64,000 nucleotides of DNA, taken from assembly GCA_907165135.1 (NCBI GenBank), contig OU015567.1:15629001-15693000 (forward strand). The letters are read 5' to 3'. Positions 20,750 through 31,446 of the stretch are shown here, piece by piece (the first letter of the stretch is position 1; each line of letters opens with the position of its first letter). The position numbers were made by a program, and so were the translations under genes. This stretch comes from Oikopleura dioica. Its lineage: Eukaryota > Chordata > Appendicularia > Copelata > Oikopleuridae. The notes under the pieces are model-generated. The model was not told the DNA's origin, searched no databases, and worked only from the letters and a program-made list of their open reading frames with translations.

Positions 20750-22195
20750 ATGTCTGAAAAATCCTCAGATGTCAGCGAAAGTATTTTTTCGGACGAAACA
20801 ATCGTATCTTTTTCATCTTTAGTTGGTAAGAAGATTTATACCGATTGAAAATTTTTGAAACTTCAGAAAAATTACGATCGGAAATGAGAACTGGGTCCGA
20901 TAAAGTCATGGGGGAAGTACAAATGCTGAAGATCACCCTTTCCGATGCGCTTATAGAAAATACTGGTTTTAAAAAACGGATTGCTGAGCTTGAGAATACC
21001 GTTGAAAACCTTGGACTTAAAGTGAACCAGCTAGAAAAATCCCTTGAGGAGAAAATATTAGAAAATGAAATGCAAAAAGCCAATTTTAACACTGTCAACC
21101 AAGTTCAGGCGAATCCGAAGCCAGGGTTTGAAATCTGACAAGCTCACGAGCACGTGAGCACGTAAGTGAGCTCGATAAGCATGCTCACGCGTGCTCATGC
21201 TCACAAAATTTTGGACCCCTCGTGCTCACGCGTGCTCATGCTCACCGATTATAGAGAACAGTCGTGCTCAAGCGAGCTCATGCTCATGAATCTCTGGAAG
21301 GGCAAATTTCGTGCTCATGAGCACGTGAGCACGTGCTCATAGCTCACATTTAGACGTGCTCACAGTCGTAACGACTCAAATTGACAGGTTCAATAAGCGG
21401 TTATAACTAATAAGTCAAACTTGAGGCTGCGCGGGTGGAATTTTTGGGCCGTTCCTTGATTTTTAATTTAAGGAGGTCAATATGGAAAAATTTCAATTTC
21501 CAGATTTCAAACCCTGTCCGAAGCCTGCCAATATTCAGTCGAATTTCGTCTTGCATTTAAAAGAGCTTGAGATTGCTCAAAAATACGGGAATGTTTTATT
21601 ATCTACGTAACAAAGACTTATCATTCTCGATTCTTAAAGCTAAAAAAGTTGTTTTGGTCATTTTACTGACGATGATAAAAGTGAGAAGCACGGTGGAAAA
21701 CAATGGGCTGATAAAACGGCTTTTGAGCTTATGATGAAAGCTTTTCAAAGTGGATTGAAAGAATTTACCCTAAAGGTTGATATTATATATTATTTAAAGA
21801 TCAAAGAAAACCATCATTATTTACAGGTTGCAGCGGATAACAAGAATTTAACTGTTGGAAACACAACACTCAATTATGATAATTGGAAAGCAAAACAATC
21901 TGACGGGACAAGAAAATACATAAAGCGTCTCTCTATTACTCGTGAAGGTCACTGTTTATATGATTACTATTTTATGTTTTATACATGTAACACAATAGAG
22001 TAATGAATTCAAGGGCGAAAACTGAGATTCAAAGCAAGATGCCAGGCTATGAATTCTTTTTCCGGTCTCGAAATGAAAAGATATGATTGGAAAGAAACAG
22101 ATTCTGAAGGTGTTCACGAGCAAATTATTCTTTTCACGGACTGGGAAGACGGAACCAAATGGTATGCAAGATACCATGTCACTTTTATTGAATAA
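20750..22195 (+). pseudogene. Kinase-less coiled-coil/module protein, divergent copy, broken by a hAT-like element
   Basis: Exons: 20750-20825, 20867-21606 (interrupted by an element at 21122-21516), 21649-21986 and 22014-22195. Leaving out the element and one 8-bp target copy, the frame is continuous for 310 residues. As it stands the frame meets a stop inside the element. The N-terminus is polar (SEKSSDVSESIFSDE), followed by a coiled coil (RIAELENTVENLGLKVNQLE). The module is divergent: CFGHFTDDD for GFGHF, WRKLRFKARC for GKRVDFQAD, and WYARYHVTFIE for YVRWNITIL. The last intron is only 27 nt. The poly(A) signal overlaps the stop. It lies upstream of, and in line with, the tandem copies at 23.9 and 25.2 kb. 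Confidence 0.7.
21122..21516. mobile_element. hAT-like non-autonomous element (GTGAGCACG words) in a coding exon
   Basis: 395 bp with inverted ends CAGGGTTTGAAATCTG and CAGATTTCAAACCCTG, flanked by perfect 8-bp direct repeats TCCGAAGC (21114-21121 and 21517-21524). The left half of the interior is built from GTGCTCACGTGAGCAC-type words. The 8-bp duplication and CAGGG ends indicate the hAT superfamily. Confidence 0.85.
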
Positions 22196-22196
22196 A
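22191..22196 (+). promoter_or_regulatory. poly(A) signal AATAAA overlapping the stop codon
   Basis: The gene ends GAATAAATAG, so TAA is inside AATAAA. Confidence 0.45.
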
Positions 22197-22515
22197 TAGA
22201 AGCTCACATCTTCGCTGTGTATACAGTCTCCTATTTTATTCCAGCTCAAAGATTCCAATAAATCTAAGAATCCAATGCAGTGACAAATCAGAAAACGGCA
22301 TAACACGCAGAAAATGCGCGGCTTCTTTAGCTCAAAAATAAATTGATAAACACGTGTGAGTATTCGCCCTTGAAATTTGCAGCTCAAGAATGGCCCGATA
22401 AACGGCCTCAACAATGCTTCTTTCGATTTTCAGCTTCGAAAAAGTGTGTGTTAAATAGGCGGCGTTGACGGCGCAAGAATTCGCGGCTTCTGCGCTTTTC
22501 CGAAATTACTATTGT

Positions 22516-22660
22516 TAAGGAACTTCAAGCGCGAAATAACGGCGCTCGAAAAAAGGGCGAAAATCGACACTGCGATAATTGCCGGGGCCGAGCAGCTCCG
22601 TGAAAGTAACAAATTCATCGTGAAACGGATCAGTCACAATTTTACATTTTCGAAGTCATC
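22516..22660 (-). CDS. Open frame, possible terminal exon (strand uncertain)
   Basis: The minus frame reads DPFHDEFVTFTELLGPGNYR, then FRPFFERRYFALEVP and stops. The plus strand is also open (REITALEKRAKIDTAIIAGA). Either could be real. No start or splice acceptor settles it. Confidence 0.22.
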
Positions 22661-23017
22661 AAAACAGATTACCCAGGGGGATTTAAGAGACTGCAGATTT
22701 ACTAGTAAGACTCAGTAGAGATGTGCTGAATAAGGGTTTCACCAGCGCATAGGCGCACCCGAGCAAATGTCGTAAACTACATGTCCGCGAGTCCTCGGCA
22801 CAACTCCACTCTCTGATTCTTGACACTCTGATAAAAAGACACCCAAAAGATACTCCTTCTGAAACACTTTACCTTTCGATACACTCTGCTCTCTCCAGAG
22901 ATCAATACAATCAACTGTAAACTATAACGTGTTTGACCATCATGAGGCATGAGCAACTACAGTAGCATAAGGCAACGCCGCCCGGCCAAATATCCAGCAC
23001 ATCATTCAACTTCTATC

Positions 23018-23182
23018 AGCGACCTGTGTAGAAAACCTGAGTCAGGGTCCTGAAAAAGCAATAATGACAAAGCGGTATAATGACAATGAGAAATTGCTGG
23101 CTATTTTTGTTAAAAAAAGCCGCTACGCAGTTTTTTATTCTTGTTTTCTCAGGATCCTGACTCAGGTTTTAACACGACGAGC
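23018..23182. repeat. R1 inverted-repeat element
   Basis: GCGACCTGTGTAGAAAACCT faces GACTCAGGTTTTAACACG. An AAAGCCGCTACGC piece lies inside. Confidence 0.55.
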
Positions 23183-23921
23183 TTTTTTTCCGCATTTTCG
23201 GAAGAAAATGGCTGCCTGTAGATTTCCTTTATTTATTCAACCTTGGAAAGCTTCGATCGGTTTGACTTTCTAGTCGACCGCTGGAGTATTGAGTTTTGCG
23301 ATGATCCCCGGAAGTACTCATCATCTAAAAAACGAGGCGTTCCGGATGCGATCCTCCTCTCTAATCGATTCCGCAGACGAAAATGCACTTTCGTGTATAA
23401 ATTTACGGAAATGAACACATAAAAAATCGACTCTCAGAAATATTCTCTCGCGACCGACTAGAATGAATACAGGAAAAAAATTGCGCTGAACTTTGGTTCA
23501 GCTTAAAATTCAGAAAAGGACCAGAAAAAAAGCGGCAGCTGTAGGGCTCGCCAATTATGACGGGGAATGCGATTCGCACCTACCGAGCTGATTTTCGCGC
23601 TTCTTACCCTTTCGCCGCCAAAACGAATTCGCTGACACGTTCATCATTACTTAAATTAATTTTAGCGACTGAGATCGTTGATCAAAAAATGGATATGCAT
23701 CTGGCTAAGGGAATCGGAATTATAATTGAGGAGGAATAAACATATAAGAGTTGAACCGGGTTATTCTCAGAGCTTTCAACACAGGCACACCCACTTTTTA
23801 CAATGATGATCATCTTATTGCTCAGTGGTGATAGAATTTTATGAGTTTTTTGCGAAGCCATTGTAAATAATATTTTAAGCAACAAACATAGAGAAATCGA
23901 ACTAACGAATAACATTCGGAA

Positions 23922-24859
23922 ATGCAAAACGCAGACCAACAATCAATCATTTCTGAGAGCTCTCTAGGAAGTAGCTATTACAAAAATAAGGGCCAGGAGT
24001 CTGGCGAAAACAGCACGAAAATCGACAATTCAATGCTGAACTCGATTTTGGAGAGAATCGAAAATCTGGAAAAGGATAATTCAACTTTCAGAAGGCTTGC
24101 ATTCGATCTGAAAGCTTTGGAGGAAGAAAAAAACGAGTTGAAGGCGAAAAATGAAGAGCTCGAAAAAAAAGTCGCCGAGCTTGAAACATTCAAAGAGAAC
24201 GCGATTCTAGCGAGCAAGGAGCATGATTTTCAAATCGAAGAGGTTCAAAAAACAACTGGAACTTTTTCAGAAGAACTGAAGAAGGAAATTGCAAACCTAA
24301 AACAACTGAAGGAAAAAGCTGAAATCGAAATTATTCGCGATGTTTTCGAATTTCCTGCGAAAAATGGATTCGGCCATTTCTACGAGCTTGATTCTTACAA
24401 CGTCCGACCCCACCACGACGAAGCCGCTGTACGAAGAGTGCTCAAAGGAATGGCGGCGGGACTGACGAACTTCAATTTAAAGGAATTGGATAAAATCGCA
24501 ATTTATTTTTTTTGTTTCTTGTTTCGACGCAATTTTCATCCAAAATAAAGTTTCATTACGGCGAAAATTTAGAAGTGACGGAAGGCGGCTGGAGAATCCG
24601 ACATCAAATGTTCTCCAAAAGCTACGACGGCGACGGCTTCTACAAACTGTGGCTAACATACAACGGTATTGATTGTTGAACTTTAGATTATTATTTTTTA
24701 GGAAAACGCGTCGACTTTCAAGCCGACGCGGACGATATTGACAGTGTAGATGGGACGAGCTACAACTCGGCGAAGAAATTGACGCCGGATTCAAGCGGAA
24801 TGGTCAAAGTCAAAGGAAATTGTGCTTTTGTCCGCTGGAATATTACAATTTTGAAATAA
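23922..24859 (+). CDS. Coiled-coil/C-terminal module protein (kinase-less), tandem copy A
   Basis: Exons 23922-24488, 24551-24665 and 24702-24859 give 279 aa. It starts MQNADQQSIISESSLGSS, followed by a long coiled coil (about residues 35-140, LEEEKNELKAKNEELEKKV). The module follows: NGFGHFYELD, AAVRRVLKGMAAGL, FNLKEL, then ENLEVTEGGW, DGFYKLW, KRVDFQADADD and FVRWNITILK. The first intron is GA-AG (62 nt), the second GT-AG (36 nt). The kinase domain seen in the paralogues is absent, with no remnant upstream. A scaffold or decoy role towards the kinase paralogues is inference only. Confidence 0.85.
24489..24550 (+). other. GA-AG intron of tandem copy A
   Basis: TTG/GATAAAATCG at the 5' side and CCAAAATAAAG/TTT at the 3' side, phase 0 on both sides. 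Reading through shifts the frame and loses the module. Confidence 0.75.
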
Positions 24860-24907
24860 TTCTGAACACTTTCTTGCTCGAAAATTTAAATTATTCAAAA
24901 AAAAAAT

Positions 24908-24913
24908 AATAAA
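24908..24913 (+). promoter_or_regulatory. poly(A) signal AATAAA
   Basis: It lies 49 nt after the stop codon of tandem copy A. Confidence 0.45.
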
Positions 24914-25199
24914 TAGCGTCTTTTTTGTGGATTAAAACTGTTTTTAAATATTCTTCGCGGCTTTTCATTTTTGATCTTTCAGACCCTGACTCAGGTTTTC
25001 TACTCAGGTTGCCGAGCCCAGAATATTAGAGTTCCAATAACTATTTACTTAATTCTCCGCAGCTCGAAATTCTGTTGACATTCGATTGTTTGCAATGGTA
25101 GTTGGTGGATTATTTACTTTAGCAATAAGAGCTCAGAAAAACTCAATTTGCAATTGAAAAATTAGAGATCGAGAAAAAAAAAACTAGAATCTTTCGACA

Positions 25200-26163
25200 A
25201 TGCAAAACGCTGACCAAATGTCTGAGAGCTCGATTGGAAGTAGCAACTACAAAAACAAGGGCAAGGATTCTGGCGAGAACAACGCAAAGATCGACAATTC
25301 AATGCTGAACTCGATTTTGAAGAGACTTGAACAGCTTGAAAATGACAATGCGACTTTCCGAAGCTTGGCATTTGATGTGAAAACTTTGGAGAAAGAGAAA
25401 AATGAATTGAAGGCGAAAAATGAACGGCTGGAAAAAAGAGTCGTAGAACTTGAATCATTCAAAGAAACCGCGATTTTAGCGAGCAAGGAGCGCGATTTTC
25501 AAATCAAAGAGGTTCAGAAAACAACTGGAGCTTTTTCAAAAGAACTGAAGGAGGAAATTTCAAACCTAAAACAACTGAAGGAACAAGCTGAAAAGGGCAT
25601 TGACGAATTGAAAAAATCTGGTGCTGAAATCGAAGTTTTTCGCGATGTTTTTGAATTTCCAGCGAAAAATGGATTCGGCCATTTCTACGGCAGAGACCAT
25701 GTTTTAGACCGAACTCACCACTCTGAAGAAGCAGTCCGACGAGTGCTGAAAGGAATGGCTGTGGGACTAACGACTTTCAATTTAAAGGAATTGGACAAAA
25801 TCGCATTTTTTGATTTTGATTTTTGTTTCCACGCGATTTTCATCCAAAATAAAGTTTTTTGTTGGCGAAGATTTAGAAGTGACGGAAATTGGCTTGATAA
25901 TGCGACTTCAATCGCAGAGCAATTTCAACGGCGGCGACGGCTTCTGGAAGATGTGGATCACTTACAAAGGTATTGATTTTTGAAATTCAGATTTTTATTT
26001 TTTAGGAAAACGCGTCGACTTTAAGGCCGACGCGGACAATATTGACTATCATGATGGGAAGAGCTACAACTCGGCGAAGAAGTTGACGCCAGATTCAAGC
26101 GGGATGGTCAAATTCAAAGGAGAAAGATATTATGTCCGCTGGAATATTACCGTTTTGAAATAA
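25200..26163 (+). CDS. Coiled-coil/C-terminal module protein (kinase-less), tandem copy B
   Basis: Exons 25200-25793, 25855-25969 and 26006-26163 give 288 aa. It is a close duplicate of copy A in the same orientation, 340 nt downstream. It starts MQNADQMSESSIGSSNYK, has a coiled coil at about residues 35-155, then NGFGHFYGRDHVLDR and VRRVLKGMAVGL. The segment after the GA-AG intron differs: FFVGEDLEVTEIGLIMRLQ replaces the usual ENLEVTEAGW-IRHQ. It ends YYVRWNITVLK. Intron positions and phases equal those of copy A. Confidence 0.85.
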
Positions 26164-26192
26164 TTCTGTACACTTTCTTGCTCGAAAATTTT

Positions 26193-26198
26193 AATAAA
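26193..26198 (+). promoter_or_regulatory. poly(A) signal AATAAA
   Basis: It lies 30 nt after the stop codon of tandem copy B. Confidence 0.5.
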
Positions 26199-26199
26199 T

Positions 26200-27980
26200 C
26201 AAAAAAAAATGGCGTCTTTTTTGTGGATTAAAACCGTTTTATAATATTCACATGCAAGAAGAATGAGTAACTCAATCTTTTATAAGTTCAAAACAAGCGA
26301 TTGCTAGAAACTGCGTCACCCACGTTGCCGTGAAATAGTTCACTTGAGTGGAAATTGATTTTCGCGAAATTAAGGTCGTGTCCTTTAGCTGAAAATTCCA
26401 GCGTAATATCATGTTGTCAGAAACCGCCCATAATAGCCGCTTTTAGAATAATTCCCGGATTAGATTTTGTTGCAAAATCAAAATTGACAATTTTCAAATT
26501 TTCACAACAATTTCAAAGTCAACGCCAAAGCCGCTGAAAGCCGCGTTATGGAAACTTTTCCAAAGACAAAAACGGAAAACCAACGTTTTTTGAATTTTTC
26601 GTTACAGTAAGAGATGATCTAATAAGCAAAAAATAATCCTCTAAAAAGAGCCGTATTTTCGTTTTTCGATATTTTTCTTCCTCAGAAAAAAATATTCTTT
26701 GAAAGCGAGTTCCGACTCTTTTTCGCCTTTGTTATATTTGAACCAGGACGAGGAAAGCTTCCACGAGCCGCTGTTTTCTCAAAAAACAAGCATTTTTTTT
26801 TTAAATTCATAACTGCAACTCTTGCATTTTCGCAATTTAGGGGAATTTGGTCGACAATTTGGACAAAAATTTTGAAAAATCTTTTCTGAAATCTGATTGG
26901 TCAAAAAATTTCTCAAAATTTTGGTCAAAACTGTCGACCGAAAATAGTCGAACTCAGAAAAAAAGGATGACTCGGCCCGAAACGTCATTTTATGCAAATT
27001 TAGTAAAACTGATCAAATGCCACGTTACGAAGGGCAAAGAACTCGATACACTTACTCATGTATTTTTACGTATCTGGAGTAGACGCACCTGGGCCAGGAA
27101 ATAACGAAAGTCGTCAGATTCATGAACTTTTTAGAGTATCTTCGTGGTTTAATGAAAATAATTCAAATTTCGTTGCGCTGCGCAAAACGCTAGAACATCA
27201 GCTGACTACACAGCTGATTCCGTAGTTCCTCACTTTTCCTGATTTTAAGGCCCGCACTCTTTAAAAAAAATCGAGAGAATCTTTGAGTCGGTATGTACCG
27301 CAACTCGCTGGCTGGCGGTACGTTTCCTAGGTATCGCCTTAATCCTCTTTCTTTGGAGCGCCTAACGTGTGATTTTGTGGCAGCTTAGTTTCAATCCCTC
27401 GGGAAATATGGCGGCTTAAAATCTAAACTGGGAGCTCCAGTCGCAAAAACACCAAAACAGTACAGCCCGGCTCGCATTTCTTTAATTTCAAAAAAAAGGA
27501 GGCGACATTGCTTTTCCGGCACCGTGGAAAGAAGCGATTTTAGAGGGTCTAGGGTTTAGCCGATTATTTTCGCGAAATGGGATATTTCAGATCTACAGAT
27601 TAAAGTCATTTTCAGACAGATCTAAGGGTAAATTCTACTTAGAAAGAGCTTCGTAATGATGACTCGATAATAAGGAAATACAGCTAGGGAGCTTTATAAG
27701 GAGATAGATGTCGTTTTAGACGATTTTCAGACTTACTGTCTTTGTCAAAATTGTGACACCCTTTAACTAATAGTTTTGTGCTTTATTTTTTAATAATCCT
27801 GTAATAATTTTTTATTTGGTAAATTTTTGGTTATGTAACTGTCTACTTTTTCTGACTAAAGCGAACTAATAAACCCCGTTCATTAGAATTGCCCTGAACT
27901 TTGCAGAGCATTTCGAACTTTTCGATTTTTATTTGCCAAATCTATCAAAACCAGGTCAGAAATATCATTTCACTTGAACG
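26200..27980. other. Stretch without a supported gene
   Basis: AT-rich sequence with one imperfect inverted repeat near 26846-26945 (AATTTGGTCGACAATTT / GGTCAAAACTGTCGACC). A short frame at 27293 (MYRNSLAGGTFPR, then GTATCG) could be a tiny first exon. Nothing else was supported. Confidence 0.4.
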
Positions 27981-29823
27981 ATGAAAAACTTCAAAATGAC
28001 GTTTTTTGGCCTTTTTTCGGGCATCTTTGCCGTCAACAAAATAAGCAACGAAATAATGAAGGGAGACTGTCCGTAAGTAGAGTTAAATAATTTCCTCTTG
28101 GATGTAGAATGAAGGGATGATTTAATACAAGAAGAATGCAATGGAAATTGTCGGATGGAATTTACGAGATGCCGACTTTTATGTGAGACTGAATATTGTC
28201 TCTCGATTTGCGAAAGAGAATATGACAGTAAGAGAAGGAAACTAACAGGCGTTTTAATTCTTTGAAGCCTGTCTAAATGCGTGCCCGTGTGGAGAAAATT
28301 GCCCAGAAGGGTGCAAAAACTGCGATCATCCGCTTTGCCCAGAAGAAGCCTTTCCGTCTATCATGGTCTTGCTCTACACTGACTACAGCCAGAGTTGCAA
28401 ATTTGTTGAGCTGAGGGAGCTGAGCAGTCGCTCAGCTCAGCTCATTGATTTTCTAAAATGATCTGATCTGCTCAGCTCAGCTCAGCTCAGCTCAATGGTT
28501 TTAACACAATTTAACTACTAATAGAGTAAAAAATACTCAGCCCAGCTCAGCTCAGCTCTTATTAGGGTCTGCTCAGCTCAGCTCAGCTCAACTATTTAAA
28601 AAGGGCAGCTAAGGTCAGCTAAGCTCAGCTCAATGACCATTGAAAACGGGCGGCTCAGCTCAACTCAGGTCGGTGAGCTCCGAAAAAGGCCGACTCAGCT
28701 CAGCTCAGAGAATTTTTCACGCAGGTCAGCTCAGCTCAGCGAAAATAAAGCAAAATTCGCAACTCTGACTACAGCTACTATTACTACAACTACACCTCTT
28801 CTTATTACTACTACGACGATTCAGCACCATTCGTCGACTTGCACAATGCGTTCATCATCAAAGGGGACGGATCTGAAACCGTTCAAGCAACGATTGACGC
28901 TCCAAATGAACAGTTTTTGACGGACGCAAAACATGCGCTCATAAAAGATGTCCTTTATGTTTTTGGCGCGTATCAAAAAATTGACAATTCTTTCGTCAAA
29001 AAAGTCGCGTTTCTTGATGACTGTTCATTTTCTTTTCTCGATCTGGAGCTTACTTTTCCTCCTCATTCCAAAAGCTCTACTCTTACTTTTTCGAGTGGAA
29101 ATGAAGGTAACCTTCAGAATGTTTTAAAAATCATTTTCATTATTAAAAAAAATTCAAGCGCTCATCTGCTTTTCATATTCTCGCTCGAACCCTGAAAATG
29201 CAAAAACTTGCAATTATTTCGACGGGAATGAAGTGAGCATCGCACCGATGACGACGAATGATCATTTGTACGCCGGGCTCGGTTTTTACAATGGTCAGCC
29301 AACGACTGTGGGCAGCTGGCAGTGGGATGCGCCATCTCTTGCACAGGTGGAGATATTGACTGAGTCTGGGTGGATTGAAACTGGAGATCATCCAATGTAA
29401 GCCAAATTAAAAAATTAAATTGAAAGACGGATTCTTCTAGAGCTCTTTATGGCCATTCTCTTATCGGGTTGACCGATGGATCCATGCTTTCAATTGGCGG
29501 ATATGATTCGATCGCAGAAACTGCTGCAACAGACATTTGGCGGCTTAAAAATGACGCCTGGACAATCACTGGAAATCTGAAAAAAGTAAATAAATTTTTT
29601 TACAGAATATTTAAATATTTTTCTATAGAAAGTGTTCTTTGCATCTGCTCTTGAATCAGGGTCCTCGATTTACCTCGTCGCCGGATATGGCTCTGATGCT
29701 CCAATTCAACGAATCGACCTTGAAGAGACCGAAGTTCTTGGCACAAAAGTAATCGGATTTCAACCAGACGAAGGGGTTCAGTATCCCGTTATTATGGAAA
29801 CAACGTTTGATCGATGTGTTTAA
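27981..29823 (+). pseudogene. Secreted Cys-rich / kelch-like protein gene, interrupted by a hAT-like element
   Basis: Exons: 27981-28072, 28115-28227, 28268-29106 (interrupted), 29159-29396, 29441-29585 and 29629-29823. Leaving out the element plus one target copy gives 411 aa in one frame; read as is, it stops inside the element. An N-terminal signal peptide (MTFFGLFSGIFAV) is followed by a Cys-rich part (CNGNCRMEFTRC, then CPCGENCPEGCKNC). A Tyr-rich linker and kelch-type repeats follow (GHSLIGLTDGSMLSIGGYDS, then SSIYLVAGYGSDAPIQRIDL). Introns are 40-52 nt. Probably an extracellular beta-propeller protein. Kelch assignment rests on GG/G-Y and D-W spacing, so it is moderately sure. Confidence 0.7.
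28390..28767. mobile_element. hAT-like non-autonomous element (AGCTCAGCTC words) in a coding exon
   Basis: 378 bp starting CAGAGTTGCAAAT and ending ATTCGCAACTCTG, inverted with one internal mismatch. Perfect 8-bp direct repeats ACTACAGC flank it (28382-28389 and 28768-28775). The interior is almost entirely CTCAGCTCAGCTC words. It puts a stop and a frameshift in the kelch-like gene. Confidence 0.85.
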
Positions 29824-29824
29824 T

Positions 29825-29830
29825 AATAAA
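29825..29830 (+). promoter_or_regulatory. poly(A) signal AATAAA
   Basis: It lies 2 nt after the stop codon of the kelch-like gene. Confidence 0.5.
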
Positions 29831-29973
29831 TCATTATTGTAAAAATTGGCAGATGATTTTTTTATGTGAAAAAATGTTCCTTGAACTTTATAAGTTGAAC
29901 CAAAGTTGTTTTTTTTTCCGAATAAAAACGCGAGTAACTAAGAACCGTCGTCGAAGGTGAATCTCAACAGTGA

Positions 29974-30099
29974 TGGAATAATGTTGAAATTAACCCCGCT
30001 TCTTGGCGCGCTTATTCGATGCCCAGAAATGGTACCACTGATGACGTTGGACACATGTTCGTGGCGGATCAGTGTAATAGAAACCGTACACGCATGTGA
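29974..30099 (+). pseudogene. Coding remnant downstream of the kelch-like gene
   Basis: A plus frame of 41 codons (VEINPASWRAYSMPRNGTTD, then VGHMFVADQCNRN) ends at TGA 30097. The composition is protein-like, but a stop lies directly upstream with no acceptor between. It may be a leftover 3' exon of a longer ancestral version of the kelch-like gene. Confidence 0.3.
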
Positions 30100-31446
30100 G
30101 TTTACAATCATCATCTACACGCGAGATTGCCCTTCTGTCAGGGAAACAAAGGGCTCAGCCGCTTTCTCATAGAAGAATTTAAAAACTACATTCCAAAGCT
30201 AGAATTTATCGGTCACAAAGATGGAAGAAAATGAGAGCTTTTTGTTTTGCTCCTTGTAAACTGCCATTGGGTTTAAATCATAAAAATAGCGTGTAGAGAA
30301 TGGAAACTGCGTATTAGGATTAAATTTTTTTTAGGGGGTCATCAATTGGCCTCCTAATCTTAAGCCTTGCCTAGCATTGTTAGGGTTTGGAGGGCCGATA
30401 GATAACCCCTTATACCTTGTCTGGGTCCGGCGACCTGTGTCGAAAACCTGAGTCAGGCCCTGACTATCAGGGTCCTAAAAACCTCTCAAAAAAAGCCTCC
30501 GAGAAAGCAGCGGGGCCGTTAGTTAAAGCTCTCAAGACCCTGACTCAGGTTTTCTACACAGGTTGTCATATCCAAACAGGGTAGTAGAGGCTATTTGTCG
30601 GTCCCCTAACCCTAACCTAGGAGGGCAAGGCTTAGGGTTAGGGGAAGGCCCACTGAATGCTCCCTAGAATTTTTCCTTGACTCTTTTGCTCTTGACTTAG
30701 AACGACGTATAGTTACTTTTGTGCGTTAGAGAGCCATTAGCAGTGATAATATTTACGCGTTTCATGCGTCTCTAACTACGTTAAACACACGTGACGCTCT
30801 GTCTTTCTTTCTTTCATTTTTGCTTTGTGGACGAAATCTGCTCAATTAAAGTCTGAAGTAATACGGTGTTTATTAATGAGGAGGAAGTGAATTTCGAGCA
30901 GCTCTAATTGGTCATTTCCCCTCGCTTTGCATTAAAAGCTATTTTCGAAGATATGAATCTAATCGAGGGATGATATTGAGAGAATTAATTGATCGCCTGT
31001 TGCCCAAATAAACGATAGATGCTCACTTTTTGTAAATTGGAGCTTCTCAGTAAGGCAATTAGCTCGAGAAGAAAGTTCACGTAAACAGTAGTCAACAAAA
31101 TACCTTCTTTTTCCTCGGAGATTTTAAGGAGATCACTAATGAAAAATGGCAAAAAATCAAATTTTGGTCAAAATTGGCTCAATCGATAAAAAAAATAAGA
31201 AAAATTCGACCAAAATTTCGGTCAAATTTTTGACCAATAAGATGACCGCATTCGGCGAATAAGCGAATCAGATTTCAGAAAAAAAATTCCGGAAAAACTT
31301 GATTTTTACGAATTTTTTGTCGATTTGAGGCGAAACCCCAGAAATTGGTGTCAAAAACCTGAGTCGGGGTTTACATTTTTTTGAACCCTGAAATTTTTTC
31401 AAAATTTTTCCATGACAAGCCATCTTTTTTCATTAAGCAAAGCGTA
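30100..31446. other. Stretch without a gene
   Basis: It contains the large composite palindrome at 30350-30650 and AT-rich sequence. Around 31145-31330 it carries CCAAT/ATTGG-type and GGTCAAAATT words. No supported frame. Confidence 0.45.
30350..30650. repeat. Outer palindrome with an R1 element at its centre
   Basis: The outer arms share TTAAGCCTTGCC, TTAGGGTT and CCGATAGATA-type words with inverted partners up to CAAGGCTTAGGGTTAGGGG. R1 arms lie inside (30427-30572: CGACCTGTGTCGAAAACC ... GGTTTTCTACACAGGTTG). Confidence 0.6.

Noticed and set aside
28390-28767. CRISPR-like or satellite array of AGCTCAGCTC.
   Set aside because: No spacer/repeat regularity; precise inverted ends and a target duplication show a transposon.
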